Source of the DNA: Actinomycetes bacterium
GTDB taxonomy: Bacteria; Actinomycetota; Acidimicrobiia; Acidimicrobiales; Ilumatobacteraceae
Reading direction: 5' to 3'
NCBI GenBank assembly: GCA_025356335.1
Contig: JANXUF010000078.1
Span: 21,864 to 85,863, forward strand
Length of the DNA: 64,000 nucleotides
Made by a program: the position numbers and the translations under genes
Notes under the pieces: model-generated
The model's input: only the letters and a program-made list of their open reading frames with translations
Databases searched by the model: none
What the model was told of the DNA's origin: nothing
Shown here: positions 53,478 to 62,554 of the stretch, in pieces
Layout: each line of letters starts with the position of its first letter
How positions within the stretch are numbered: position 1 is the first letter of the stretch

Positions 53478-54563
53478 TTATGCGGGGAGGAGGACGAGGT
53501 CGTCTCGGTGGACGATTTCGTGGGCGACGTCTGACGGCAGGTCGACGGTGCGACGTCCGGCGATCGAGCGGGCCGTCGCTGCATCGACGGCGATCATGCC
53601 GCGTGCGAATACCCGTCCAGCGCAGTTGACTTCGACGATGTCGCCCTCCTCGAAGGCCCCGATGACCTGACGTACGCCAGCTGGCAGCAGCGATGTGTTG
53701 CGCTGGGTCATCGCCCGATGGGCACCCTCGTCCACGACGAGCGTGCCGGCCGCCGCACTGGCAAAGGCGATCCACAACTTGCGCGCCGGCAGTTTGCGAT
53801 CGTGCGGCTCGAAGGTCGTACCGACGGCTACTCCGGCGACCGCGTCGACGACTGCGTTCGGGCGCTCGGCATGGGCGATGACGGCGCGGACACCCGACCA
53901 CGAGGCGATCCGGGCGGCGTCGAGTTTGGAGGCCATACCGCCGCTACCGACACCGCTTGCGCTGCGGCCGGCCGAGACGCTGAGGATCGGATCATCAGCA
54001 GCAACCCGTTCGACGAGTGTCGCCGACGGATCGATACGCGGATCGGCGGTGTACAGACCCGGCGTATCGGTCAGCAGCACGAGCAGGTCGGCCTTCAACA
54101 AGTGCGAAACGAGCGCGGCGATACGGTCGTTGTCGCCGTAGCGGATCTCGTCGGCGGCGATGGCGTCGTTCTCGTTGACGATCGGCACGGCACGCAGCTC
54201 GAGCAGACGTTCGAGGGTCTGGCGGGCATGCAGGTATTGCTTGCGGTCGATGAAATCGTTCGGCACCACCAGCGCTTGAGCACCGACGATCGAGTGACGA
54301 GCCAACTCGGCGTTGTAGACCTCCATCAGACGCGGCTGGCCGGCTGCGGACACGGCTTGCAACGTCGTCATGTCGTGCGGGCGAGTAGCGAATCCGAGCG
54401 CAGCGACACCGGCAGCGACCGCGCCAGACGAGACGACCAGCACCTCGCAACCATCACTGTGGAGTGCTGCGACCTGATCGCACAGCGCCGAAATCATCTC
54501 GCGCCTGATCGCCCCGGCGTTGTCTGTCAGGGAGGACGTGCCGATCTTGACGACGACACGCAC
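53478..54563 (-). CDS. proB: Glutamate 5-kinase
   Basis: The product has 361 residues. The amino acid kinase domain (1-255) has VVVKIGTSSLTD, VVSSGAVAAGVAALG, VPIVNENDAIAADE and GSGGMASKLDAARIAS. The PUA domain (about 270-361) has GTLVVDEGAHRAM and SLLPAGVRQVIGAFEEGDIVEV. It phosphorylates glutamate in proline synthesis. The GTG at 54563 gives a standard N-terminus; an ATG at 54611 would add 16 residues but lies inside a palindrome. It lies 94 bp downstream of obg, as in many Actinobacteria. proA is not in the window. Confidence 0.94.
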   Translation of the reverse strand: MRVVVKIGTSSLTDNAGAIRREMISALCDQVAALHSDGCEVLVVSSGAVAAGVAALGFATRPHDMTTLQAVSAAGQPRLMEVYNAELARHSIVGAQALVVPNDFIDRKQYLHARQTLERLLELRAVPIVNENDAIAADEIRYGDNDRIAALVSHLLKADLLVLLTDTPGLYTADPRIDPSATLVERVAADDPILSVSAGRSASGVGSGGMASKLDAARIASWSGVRAVIAHAERPNAVVDAVAGVAVGTTFEPHDRKLPARKLWIAFASAAAGTLVVDEGAHRAMTQRNTSLLPAGVRQVIGAFEEGDIVEVNCAGRVFARGMIAVDAATARSIAGRRTVDLPSDVAHEIVHRDDLVLLPA

Positions 54564-54588
54564 GGCTAGATCGATCGACGCTGGCACC

Positions 54589-54613
54589 GAATGTTGCAGA
54601 ATCTGCAACATTC
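54589..54613. repeat. 25-bp palindrome between obg and proB
   Basis: GAATGTTGCAGA, one base, TCTGCAACATTC is a perfect inverted repeat. With the preceding CACC it resembles the CACCGAATGTCGC arm of the REP-like elements at 52793 and 53424, minus the outer GTGT/ACAC ends. It could instead be an operator for proB. Confidence 0.65.
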
Positions 54614-54657
54614 CGGGCCTGCGTTACCCGGACGAGGAAAGTTCCGAAGTAGCAGCA

Positions 54658-55917
54658 TCAGCGATCGGCGTCATATTCGAATGTGAACGTGCCGACACGA
54701 ACGATGTCGCCGTCGTGCACCCCGGCACGGGTCAGCGCCTTGTCGACGCCGAGCTTCTTGAAGCGGTGGTCGATGTACGCAAGTGCCTCGTGGGTCGTGA
54801 CGTCGTTGAGGGCGACGACACGCTCTGCACTGCGGCCGTGGACGCGGTACGAACCGTCGTCCTGACGCTCGATCCACACACCCTCTGGCTCCGGCCGGAA
54901 GATGATGAATCCGTCGTGCTCGGGAGCGTCGGCGCGGACATCGACGACCATCTGCGACAGTTTGCCGACGACAGGCCCGAGTCCCTCGCCGGTGATCGCC
55001 GACATCGTCAGGCCGTCCCACCCGCTGTTGACGAAGTCCTCGTCCCACTGGGCGACGTCGATCTTGGTGCCGACCGTCAGATAGGGGCGCTTCGCCAGCT
55101 CGGGGTCGTAGGCAGCGAGTTCATGGAGCAGGATGCGCTCCTGCTCTGCAGGCGGGACTCCGTCGGCCGATGCCAGATCGACGAGGATGCACATGACCCT
55201 GGCCCGTTCGATGTGCCGCAGGAATTGGTGGCCGAGGCCCTTGCCGTCGGCAGCGCCCTCGATCAGGCCGGGGATGTCGGCGACGACGAATTCGGCGAGG
55301 TCGTCGCGACGCACGACGCCGAGGTGCGGTTCGAGTGTCGTGAACGGGTAGTCGGCGATCTTCGGTTTGGCGGCAGAGATGCGGCTGATGAAGGTACTCT
55401 TGCCGGCGTTGGGGAAGCCGACGAGAGCGACGTCCGCCATCAGGCGCAGTTCGAGACTCATCCACTTCTCGACCCCGACTTCACCCTGTTCAGCGAAACT
55501 CGGGGCGCGCCTGGCGTTGGAGAGGAACTTGGCGTTGCCACGGCCGCCGCGTCCGCCTTCGGCTGCGAGCCAGCGGTCGCCGTGGTGGACGAGGTCGGCA
55601 AGTACCTTGCCGTCGTACAGATCCTTGATGATCGTGCCTTCTGGAACGTGGACGATCATGTCGGCACCCGAGCGGCCGTGCATGTCCTTGCCCTTGCCGT
55701 GGACACCGTCCAGCGCCCGGCGGTGCGGGTGGTCGCGGAATGCCAGTAGCGAGGCGACGTTGCGGTCGGCGACGAGCCAGACGTCGCCACCCTTGCCCCC
55801 ATCGCCACCGTTCGGCCCACCGAAAGCGACCGGTCCTTCACGACGGAAGCTGATACAGCCGGCTCCGCCGTCACCGCCGCGAGCATTCAGTTGTGCTTCA
55901 TCGACGAATCCGGACAT
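54658..55917 (-). CDS. obg: Obg family GTPase
   Basis: The product has 419 residues. The glycine-rich Obg fold (1-155) has FVDEAQLNARGGDGGAGCISF and GGPNGGDGGKGGDVW. The G domain (about 158-325) has G1 GFPNAGKST, switch ADYPFTTLEPHLGVV, G3 DIPGLIEGA and G4 TKID. The C-terminal OCT domain (about 345-419) is present. It aids 50S ribosome assembly and stress control. The ATG at 55917 fits the family start. Normally it follows rplU-rpmA, but here those genes are about 6 kb away. Confidence 0.96.
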   Translation of the reverse strand: MSGFVDEAQLNARGGDGGAGCISFRREGPVAFGGPNGGDGGKGGDVWLVADRNVASLLAFRDHPHRRALDGVHGKGKDMHGRSGADMIVHVPEGTIIKDLYDGKVLADLVHHGDRWLAAEGGRGGRGNAKFLSNARRAPSFAEQGEVGVEKWMSLELRLMADVALVGFPNAGKSTFISRISAAKPKIADYPFTTLEPHLGVVRRDDLAEFVVADIPGLIEGAADGKGLGHQFLRHIERARVMCILVDLASADGVPPAEQERILLHELAAYDPELAKRPYLTVGTKIDVAQWDEDFVNSGWDGLTMSAITGEGLGPVVGKLSQMVVDVRADAPEHDGFIIFRPEPEGVWIERQDDGSYRVHGRSAERVVALNDVTTHEALAYIDHRFKKLGVDKALTRAGVHDGDIVRVGTFTFEYDADR

Positions 55918-55992
55918 AGTGCCTGACAACGCTATCCCGCGCAAGCTGCTAAATATCTGGGCCGCAGACGCGTGCTATGCCAAGCTGGCACT

Positions 55993-56994
55993 GTGAGGAT
56001 GATCGAGCGGCCGGCTGTCAGGGTCCAGTCGCTTCGCAAGGCCTTCGACGTCCCGGTCCGCCAGCCTGGACTGAAGGCGTCGATCGGTGCGCTGTTCAAG
56101 CGTGAAACCCGCGAGGTCGTCGCCGTCGACGAGTTGAATTTCGAGGTCGGCGCCGGCGAGGTCGTCGGCTTCCTCGGACCGAACGGTGCAGGCAAGACGA
56201 CCTCGCTGAAGATGCTCGCCGGCCTGTTGCACCCGACATCGGGTACCGCCGAGGTCCTCGGATTCACGCCGTGGCAGCGCCAGCCCGCCTACCTGCGCAA
56301 GATGGCGTTGATCATGGGCAACCGCAACCAGTTGCAGTGGGACCTGCCGGTACTGGACAGTTTCGAGCTCGTCCGCTCGATCTATCGCCTGCCGCGCCAG
56401 CAGTTCACCGACACCCGTGACGAGATGATCGCCCTGCTCGAACTCGGCGCACTCGTCGACAAGCCCGTCCGCAACCTGTCGCTCGGCGAACGGATGAAGG
56501 CGGAGATCGCCGGAGCGCTGCTCCACCTGCCCGCCGTATTGTTCCTCGACGAACCGACGATCGGACTGGACATCACGATGCAGAAACGCATCCGCACGTT
56601 CGTCGCCGAATACAACCGCAAACAGGGCGCGACCGTATTGCTGACGAGTCACTACATGGCCGACGTACAAGCGTTGTGCAAGCGGGTCATCGTCATCGAT
56701 CACGGCACCGTGCTGTTCGATGGCGGGCTGCAGCGGCTCGCAGACGAGTTCGGCTCGACGAAAACGATCGTTGCCAGACTCGATGTCGCCGATGGAGAGA
56801 AGTTGGACACCTATGGCAGGTCGGCGACGAACCGTGGTGACGGGACATGGTCGATCCAGGTGACTCGATCCGAGGTTGCAGAGGTCACCGGCCGTCTGCT
56901 CGCCGAGCAGGCGGTCGTCGACCTGACGATCGAGGACCCGCCGATCGAAGACGTGATCGAACGGGTATTCAGCCGTGGGTCGACGCCGGCGTGA
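55993..56994 (+). CDS. ABC transporter ATP-binding protein (DUF990-type exporter)
   Basis: The product has 333 residues. Walker A is GPNGAGKTTS, the signature is LSLGERMKAEIAGALL, Walker B is VLFLDEPTIGLD and the H-loop is LLTSHYMADV. The N-terminal ALFKRETREVVAVDELNFEV and the GNRNQLQWDLPVLDSFEL segment are typical of the family paired with ABC2_membrane_6 permeases. Start GTG 55993 or ATG 55999; neither has a clear ribosome binding site. The two permease genes follow directly. Confidence 0.9.
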   Translation: MRMIERPAVRVQSLRKAFDVPVRQPGLKASIGALFKRETREVVAVDELNFEVGAGEVVGFLGPNGAGKTTSLKMLAGLLHPTSGTAEVLGFTPWQRQPAYLRKMALIMGNRNQLQWDLPVLDSFELVRSIYRLPRQQFTDTRDEMIALLELGALVDKPVRNLSLGERMKAEIAGALLHLPAVLFLDEPTIGLDITMQKRIRTFVAEYNRKQGATVLLTSHYMADVQALCKRVIVIDHGTVLFDGGLQRLADEFGSTKTIVARLDVADGEKLDTYGRSATNRGDGTWSIQVTRSEVAEVTGRLLAEQAVVDLTIEDPPIEDVIERVFSRGSTPA

Positions 56995-57001
56995 GTGCAC
57001 G

Positions 57002-57880
57002 ATGATCACCGCAGAGCCGGCGTCGGGGCCGATCGCGGAGACCGAGCCAGGGCGGTTTCGTGAGTTCCGCACGAATGCGCTGTGGCTGTGGCGCTACTAC
57101 ACGCAGTTCATGCGCCTGGCGATCATCACGCAGTTCCAGTACAGGGCTGCGAACTACTTCTACATGATCGGGATGATCGCCGAACCGGTCGTCTATCTGG
57201 TGGTGTGGTCGACGATCGCCCGCACCAACGGCGGCTCGGTCGGCGGGTTCACGCCCGGCACCTTCGCCGCCTACTACATCGTCTGGACGCTCGTCCGCAA
57301 CATCAACATCGTCTTCACGCCGTTCGGATGGGAGCAGCGGATCAAGGACGGCGAGCTCTCGGGGCTGTTGCTGCAACCGATTCATCCCATCCACCGGGAC
57401 CTCGCCTTTTTTGCAGGCTGGAAGGTGATCGTGATCATCCTGTGGCTGCCGATCGCTGCCGCGTTGACGCTGATCTTCCATCCCTCGTTGAGTCCGACCG
57501 TGTGGCAGTGCGTCGTGTTCTTCCTCGCACTGTGGGGTGCGTACCTGATCCGTTCGATGTTCCTGTGGGCCCTCGGGCTGATCTCGCTGTGGACGACACG
57601 CGTCAGCGCCATCTTCCAGGCGTACTTCATGGCGGAACTGCTGCTGTCTGGCCGCCTCGTGCCACTGACGCTGATGCCGAAGTGGGCCCGTTCGCTTGCT
57701 GGAGTACTGCCGTTCCAATCGACGTTCGGCTTTCCGATCACCGCATTGACGGGTCCGATCACCGACGCGCAGCTGTGGCACGGATTGCTGACACAGCTGT
57801 GGTGGATCGTCGTCGGCGGGCTGATCGTCAAGCTGATGTGGCGGCGGGGCATCCGCCGGTTTGCCTCGGTGGGTGGCTGA
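57002..57880 (+). CDS. ABC-2 family permease, subunit 1
   Basis: The product has 292 residues with six predicted membrane helices. RLAIITQFQYRAANYFYMIGMIAEPVVYLVVWSTIA opens the membrane part. GTFAAYYIVWTLVRNINIVFTPFGWEQRIKDGELSGLLLQPIHPI is the conserved element of DUF990/ABC2_membrane_6 permeases. It starts 7 nt after the ATPase gene. The substrate is unknown. Confidence 0.88.
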   Translation: MITAEPASGPIAETEPGRFREFRTNALWLWRYYTQFMRLAIITQFQYRAANYFYMIGMIAEPVVYLVVWSTIARTNGGSVGGFTPGTFAAYYIVWTLVRNINIVFTPFGWEQRIKDGELSGLLLQPIHPIHRDLAFFAGWKVIVIILWLPIAAALTLIFHPSLSPTVWQCVVFFLALWGAYLIRSMFLWALGLISLWTTRVSAIFQAYFMAELLLSGRLVPLTLMPKWARSLAGVLPFQSTFGFPITALTGPITDAQLWHGLLTQLWWIVVGGLIVKLMWRRGIRRFASVGG

Positions 57881-57906
57881 GATGTCGCTGAGCCGATGGT
57901 GCTGAC

Positions 57907-58731
57907 GTGACGCGTCCCTCTCCGGGCTGGCGCGATCCGGATCGTGCCGGTTCGCTCCGGCTGGCGGCACTGTTCTTCCGCGTCGGCGCACAGAACGAAT
58001 TGCAGTACCGCCTCAACTTCGTCGTCCAGCTGCTGCAATCGATACTCGGTGTCGCTGCCGGGCTCGTCGGGCTCGCGGTCGTCTTTGCTCACACCAACAA
58101 TCTCGGAGGATGGAGCCGACCGCAACTGCTCGTCGTGATGGGCATCTTCCTGATGATGAACGGCATCACCCAGGCGTTCATCCAGCCGAGTATGAACCTG
58201 CTGATCGCCGACATCCAGAAGGGCACGCTGGACTTCCCGTTGACCAAACCCGTCGATGCGCAGGTCCTCGTCAGCGTCCGGTCTGTGGACATCTGGCAGG
58301 CGGCCGACTCGTTGATCGGCCTGATCATCGTCATCGTCGGGCTCGTCCAACAGGATGTTGCCGTACATCTCGTCGACATCGTCAGCTTCGTGCTGCTGAT
58401 GCTGATGGGGACCGTGACGATCTACTGCTTCTGGTTGATGCTGGCGTCGACGGCGTTCTGGCTCATCAAGACCGACGAGATGCAGGAGCTCTTCCAGGGC
58501 CTCTATCGCACGGGGCAATACCCGGTCGGCATCTATCCAGGCTGGCTGCGGTACGGCATCACCTTCGTCGTCCCGCTCGCCTTCGCGATCACCGTGCCGG
58601 CGGAGGCGCTCACCGGCCGGCTCGAGCATCTCGCACTCGTCGGTGCCGCAGGATTGACCCTCGCCCTGCTGGTGATCTCACGGCTGCTGTGGCGAAAAGG
58701 CCTGCAGCGGTACGGCGGAGCGAGCTCCTGA
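57907..58731 (+). CDS. ABC-2 family permease, subunit 2
   Basis: The product has 274 residues with six predicted helices. NELQYRLNFVVQLLQSILGV and IADIQKGTLDFPLTKPVDAQVLVSVRSVDIWQ are the family elements and match subunit 1 in pattern. The two subunits probably form a heterodimer with the ATPase at 55993. The gene ends 4 nt before the convergent DUF4190 gene. Confidence 0.88.
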   Translation: MTRPSPGWRDPDRAGSLRLAALFFRVGAQNELQYRLNFVVQLLQSILGVAAGLVGLAVVFAHTNNLGGWSRPQLLVVMGIFLMMNGITQAFIQPSMNLLIADIQKGTLDFPLTKPVDAQVLVSVRSVDIWQAADSLIGLIIVIVGLVQQDVAVHLVDIVSFVLLMLMGTVTIYCFWLMLASTAFWLIKTDEMQELFQGLYRTGQYPVGIYPGWLRYGITFVVPLAFAITVPAEALTGRLEHLALVGAAGLTLALLVISRLLWRKGLQRYGGASS

Positions 58732-58735
58732 TCGC

Positions 58736-59239
58736 TCAGTTGCGAGAGAAATACCAGTGGTGGTTTCCGGCGGCCAGCACGATCAGGAACAGCACGATCC
58801 CGATGATGCCGAGCACGAGGCCGGCGATCGCCATACCACGACCGCCGATCGAACCGTTGCCCTTGGTGATCTGTCCCAGAGCGATGCCTCCGAAGATCGT
58901 CGCCAACAGGCACGGAATCGCAAACAGGCAGAACAGGACGATGCCGACGATGCCGAGCACCATGCTGGCGACCGCCATTCCACTGTTGCGTTGGGCAATG
59001 ACGAAGGGCATGCCGTAGGCCTGGTAGCCACCGGGTGCCTGACCGGGAAACTGCGGGTACTGCTGGGGCGGGTACTGCTGTCCGGGCGCAGTCTGCGGGT
59101 ACTGCTGGGGCGGGTATGGCAGTCCGGGGGCGGTTGGCGGCGGTGTTTCGAAGCCACCTGGCGGGGCATCGAACGACCGCGGACCCGATCCGAACGGTGG
59201 AGGCGGCGGAATCGGCTGGTCCCCCGGCGGCATGCTCAT
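58736..59239 (-). CDS. DUF4190-like small membrane protein
   Basis: The product has 167 residues. The N-terminal 85 residues are rich in P, Q, G and Y, with repeated YPPQQYPQ units. Two membrane helices (SGMAVASMVLGIVGIVLFCLF and GMAIAGLVLGIIGIVLFLIVL) flank a short loop with GGIALGQITKGNGSIGG, the DUF4190 pattern. The function is unknown. TACAGT lies 8 nt before the ATG. It is divergent from the dGTPase gene, with overlapping promoters. Confidence 0.85.
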   Translation of the reverse strand: MSMPPGDQPIPPPPPFGSGPRSFDAPPGGFETPPPTAPGLPYPPQQYPQTAPGQQYPPQQYPQFPGQAPGGYQAYGMPFVIAQRNSGMAVASMVLGIVGIVLFCLFAIPCLLATIFGGIALGQITKGNGSIGGRGMAIAGLVLGIIGIVLFLIVLAAGNHHWYFSRN

Positions 59240-59247
59240 ACGGTGCG

Positions 59248-59253
59248 ACTGTA
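59248..59253 (-). promoter_or_regulatory. -10 hexamer of a leaderless gene (DUF4190)
   Basis: TACAGT lies 8 nt before the ATG at 59239. Confidence 0.45.
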
Positions 59254-59297
59254 GACGCACACGGTTCACGCCGGAGGCATTCGCCGCCGCCTCTGCC

Positions 59298-59303
59298 TAC
59301 GCT
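59298..59303 (+). promoter_or_regulatory. -10 hexamer of a leaderless gene (dGTPase-like)
   Basis: TACGCT lies 6 nt before the GTG at 59310, which supports that start. It is 45 bp from the divergent -10 box at 59248. Confidence 0.4.
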
Positions 59304-59309
59304 GGCACG

Positions 59310-60467
59310 GTGCAGGGCTTGTCGGACGCCGCGGGAGAACAACTGGGTATCGGAGAACGAGCGCAGCGATGGGCCTCGACGATGACAGGTGCATCCGATG
59401 CGACGGGTATCACCCTGGCCCACAGCGACTCGCATGCCACCATCGGAACGACCGATATCGTCGATCGTGAGACCCGCGAAGCGATGGAACACGGCCATCT
59501 CGCCCCGGGTGCCACGCATGCACGCGGTGCCGGCAATCGACGCATCGAAGAAGAACCGGACCGCCTACGCACGTGCTTCGAACGAGACCGCGACCGCATC
59601 CTGCACGCCTCGGCATTCCGGCGCCTCGCCGGAAAGACGCAGGTGTTCGTGTTCCCGGACGATCATCAGCGGACACGGTTGACACACGCGCTCGAAGTCG
59701 CCCAGGTCGCCACCGCAGTGGCCAGGGCGCTCGGCCTGAACGTCGCCCTCGCCGAGGCCATCGCCCTCGGGCACGACTGCGGTCACGGGCCTGGCGGTCA
59801 TGCAAGTGAGGACGCACTGTCCCCCTATGTTCCAGGCGGATTCGACCATGCGATCTGGGGTGCAGACGAGACGCTGGCACCGCTGAATCTCTGTGCCGAG
59901 ACGCTCGACGGCATTCGCAGCCATTCGTGGTCGCTGCCTGCACCATCGACACCGGAGGGTGAGGTCGTGTCCTGGGCCGACCGTATCGCCTACGTCTGCC
60001 ACGATTTCGAAGATGCGGTTGCCGCCGGAATCGTCGCCGCCGACATGTTGCCGCCGATCGTACGAGACCGTTGCGGCGCCCGCCGTAGCCAACAGTTGCA
60101 GACGTTCATCACCGCGATGGTCGACGCGGCGTCGCTCACCGGATCGGTCGGCATGACTGCACAGCAAGCCGAGGCGCTCGCCGAGTTCCGACGGTTCAAC
60201 TACCAGAACGTCTATCTCCGCCCGGCGTCCGCTGCCCAGGCGACAGCGGTCATCGAACTGCTGCGCGCGCTCGTCGAGTACTTCGCAGACCGCCCAAACC
60301 TCATCGAGCTGCCGGGTGCCCCCGGCGTCGGTGCCGGCAGCGACGAGGCCCTGCGTCGTTCGGTCAGCTATGTCGCCGGGATGACGGACCGCTATGCCTG
60401 CCGCCTCGGCCTCACCCATCTCGACTGGGACCCGGCCAAACTCCCGCGGGGCATCGGCCTCGTCTGA
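59310..60467 (+). CDS. dgt: dGTP triphosphohydrolase-like HD-domain protein
   Basis: The product has 385 residues. The HD phosphohydrolase motifs are RTRLTHALEVAQVATAVARALG (first His), ALGHDCGHGPGGHASED (HD pair) and VVSWADRIAYVCHDFEDAVAAG (last Asp). RDRILHASAFRRLAGKTQVF is the usual N-terminal dGTPase element. Members split dNTPs into deoxynucleosides and triphosphate, and help control dNTP pools. The GTG at 59310 fits a leaderless promoter; an ATG at 59382 is an alternative. Confidence 0.88.
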   Translation: MQGLSDAAGEQLGIGERAQRWASTMTGASDATGITLAHSDSHATIGTTDIVDRETREAMEHGHLAPGATHARGAGNRRIEEEPDRLRTCFERDRDRILHASAFRRLAGKTQVFVFPDDHQRTRLTHALEVAQVATAVARALGLNVALAEAIALGHDCGHGPGGHASEDALSPYVPGGFDHAIWGADETLAPLNLCAETLDGIRSHSWSLPAPSTPEGEVVSWADRIAYVCHDFEDAVAAGIVAADMLPPIVRDRCGARRSQQLQTFITAMVDAASLTGSVGMTAQQAEALAEFRRFNYQNVYLRPASAAQATAVIELLRALVEYFADRPNLIELPGAPGVGAGSDEALRRSVSYVAGMTDRYACRLGLTHLDWDPAKLPRGIGLV

Positions 60468-60638
60468 CGACACCCCCCGGCGATCTGTCCGGTATCCAAC
60501 TGGCGAAACGTCGAAGACTGCGGGAATTCTCAGATCCTCCCACGCAAGAGCTGAGGCTCCAGGTCGATCATTTCCCTCACGACACGAACACCAGCTGCCG
60601 AACGAACGTCAGCGTGGAAGCACCGAAAGGACCGTTCG

Positions 60639-61667
60639 ATGAGCATGCAGATCGAAGCACAGCCTCACGCCGCCGAGGCGTCGCCAGACCATCTCGACGA
60701 CGACCATCTCGACGACCATCTCGACGACCATGACCGCGGGCTGCGCTTCGACCTGTCGACGCTGATGGCCCGCCGCAACCTGTTGAGGATGTTCGCCGGC
60801 GCCGGTGCCACGGCGGTGCTCGCGGCATGTGGTTCCAGCAATTCAGCGAGCACTGCTGCCACGACTGCCTCGACCAGCGGGTCGCAAACGACAATCGCGA
60901 GTACCGCAACGACTGACGCATCCAGTCCGACGACTGCCGCCACGAGTCCAACGAATGCTTCCACGGGTGCAATGACGGTCGACTCATCGGCATCGGCATC
61001 GGCATCTGGCTCGGCGACGGCACCGGCGGGCGCGGCGAAGCAAGCAGTGCCGGAAGAAACCGCTGGACCGTTCCCCGGCGACGGCTCCAACGGCGTCGAC
61101 GTGCTCAGTGAGAGCGGCATCATCCGCAGCGACATCCGCATGAGCTTCGGATCGAGCACCACGGTCGCCAAAGGCGTCAACACAACGGTCAAGCTGACGA
61201 TCGTCGATGCCGCCACCGGTACTGTGCTGCCGGGAGCAGCGGTCTACATCTGGCACTGCAACATCGACGGCGGGTACTCGATGTACTCCGACAACGTCAA
61301 GAACGAGAACTACCTGCGTGGCGTGCAAGCTGCAGATTCCAACGGCTCGGTGACCTTCGAGACCATCTACCCGGGGTGCTACTCGGGTCGATGGCCGCAC
61401 ATGCACTACGAGGTCTACCCGACCGCGTCGGACGCCACGAGCGCCTCGAGCAAGCTGGCGACGTCGCAATTGGCGCTTCCGGCGGAGACGAGCGACGTCG
61501 TCTACGCCAGCACCGGATACGAGCAGAGCGTCACCAATGCCAAACGGGTGACGCTTGCGAGCGACATGGTCTTCGGCGATGACGGCGGTGTCCGTGAGAT
61601 CCCGAAGGTGACCGGAACCGTCGCCGACGGCTACGTCATCACCTTCACCGTTCCCGTCACCACCTGA
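60639..61667 (+). CDS. Intradiol dioxygenase-like Tat lipoprotein
   Basis: The product has 342 residues. A D/H-rich N-terminus with tandem HLDD repeats precedes a twin-arginine lipoprotein signal (MARRNLLRMFAGAGATAVLAAC, about 43-64). A T/S/A-rich linker follows. From about 135 on is the intradiol ring-cleavage fold: PEETAGPFPGDGSNG, VYIWHCNIDGGYSMYS, SVTFETIYPGCYSGRWPHMHYEVYP with the two His ligands (HMH) and candidate Tyr ligands. Exported relatives are known, but their substrate is not. A ribosome binding site (AAAGGA) lies 8 nt before the ATG. Confidence 0.87.
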   Translation: MSMQIEAQPHAAEASPDHLDDDHLDDHLDDHDRGLRFDLSTLMARRNLLRMFAGAGATAVLAACGSSNSASTAATTASTSGSQTTIASTATTDASSPTTAATSPTNASTGAMTVDSSASASASGSATAPAGAAKQAVPEETAGPFPGDGSNGVDVLSESGIIRSDIRMSFGSSTTVAKGVNTTVKLTIVDAATGTVLPGAAVYIWHCNIDGGYSMYSDNVKNENYLRGVQAADSNGSVTFETIYPGCYSGRWPHMHYEVYPTASDATSASSKLATSQLALPAETSDVVYASTGYEQSVTNAKRVTLASDMVFGDDGGVREIPKVTGTVADGYVITFTVPVTT

Positions 61668-61790
61668 CCTGGCCGCCCCGGGGTGACCGCCCGACGGCCT
61701 GCCTGCCCTGCGCGTTTGTGCACACGAACCACGCAGGATGGCCCAACTGGACACACGCTCCCCGAGGCGGGCCCGCCAAGACGAAAACGA

Positions 61791-61823
61791 GCAACGCCCG
61801 CCGGTTCGACCGGCGGGCGTTGC
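61791..61823 (-). terminator. Intrinsic terminator after rpmA
   Basis: A perfect 15-bp stem with a 3-base loop (GCAACGCCCGCCGGT on one side) is followed on the minus strand by TCGTTTTCGTCTT. It lies 24 nt after the rpmA stop. Confidence 0.88.
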
Positions 61824-61847
61824 GACAGATCCGGGTGCTGCACTGCC

Positions 61848-62141
61848 TCAGTCGGCGGTGGCTGCTTCGCCTGCTTCGACGACGTTTACATCGACGACGT
61901 TCACATCGACGACCTTGCGACCGCCACGCTCACCGAACTTGACGGTGCCGTTCTGCAGGGCGAACAGCGTATCGTCACGGCCGATGCCGACGTTCTTGCC
62001 AGGATGACGGGCCGTGCCGCGCTGGCGGACGATGATCGTGCCGGCGTGGATGAGCTGTCCATCGCCGACCTTGACACCGAGGCGCTGGGCATTGGAGTCG
62101 CGGCCGTTGCGGGTTGAACCGCCGCCTTTGGTCTTCGACAT
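61848..62141 (-). CDS. rpmA: Ribosomal protein L27 (bL27)
   Basis: The product has 97 residues. [29 protein letters not shown], then IIVRQRGT and [17 protein letters not shown], are the L27 hallmarks. Its N-terminus reaches the peptidyl transferase centre. The C-terminus has a short [17 protein letters not shown] extension with a DVNVV duplication. It follows rplU by 3 nt. Confidence 0.96.
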   Translation of the reverse strand: MSKTKGGGSTRNGRDSNAQRLGVKVGDGQLIHAGTIIVRQRGTARHPGKNVGIGRDDTLFALQNGTVKFGERGGRKVVDVNVVDVNVVEAGEAATAD

Positions 62142-62144
62142 GGC

Positions 62145-62501
62145 TCAGGCCTCCGTCTTGTCGGGCTCGGCAGAGCCGGTTGATGAGGAACCGGAGGTTC
62201 CGATGCTGGTGATCTCGACCGTCGTGTAGTGCTGGCGATGGCCGAAACGACGACGCTGGTTGGTGCGCTTCTTGTAGATGAAACCGTCGATCTTCGGGCC
62301 CTTGGCCGATCCGACGACCTTGCCGGTCACCGAGACGCCCTTGAGCTGCTCCGGCGTGGCGAGGACGGAGTCCCCGTCGACGAGCAGCACGGGCGTGAAC
62401 GACACCACAGCGCCTTCATCTTCGCCGAGCAATTCGACGTTGACTCGTTGGCCTGTGGCCACCTTCTCTTGTTTTCCACCGGTGGCGATAACTGCGTACA
62501 T
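62145..62501 (-). CDS. rplU: Ribosomal protein L21 (bL21)
   Basis: The product has 118 residues. MYAVIATGGKQEKVATGQRVNVELL and the C-terminal YKKRTNQRRRFGHRQHYTTVEITSI (the rRNA-binding part) identify L21. A 16-residue S/T/G-rich tail follows. It starts 53 nt after the RNase E/G gene and is coupled to rpmA. Confidence 0.97.
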   Translation of the reverse strand: MYAVIATGGKQEKVATGQRVNVELLGEDEGAVVSFTPVLLVDGDSVLATPEQLKGVSVTGKVVGSAKGPKIDGFIYKKRTNQRRRFGHRQHYTTVEITSIGTSGSSSTGSAEPDKTEA

Positions 62502-62554
62502 AGCGGCTTTCCATAGTAGCGGAGCGGTTGGGGATGCGGGCATGAGGATGACGG

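Noticed and set aside
52775..53584. Frames giving CHRMS...FGDT peptides around the META gene
   Set aside because: They come from the REP-like palindromes read in both directions, not from genes.
55933..61847. A genomic island or mobile element between obg and rpmA
   Set aside because: No integrase, transposase, tRNA end or flanking direct repeats were seen, and the base composition looks like the rest. The split is reported only as a gene-order change.
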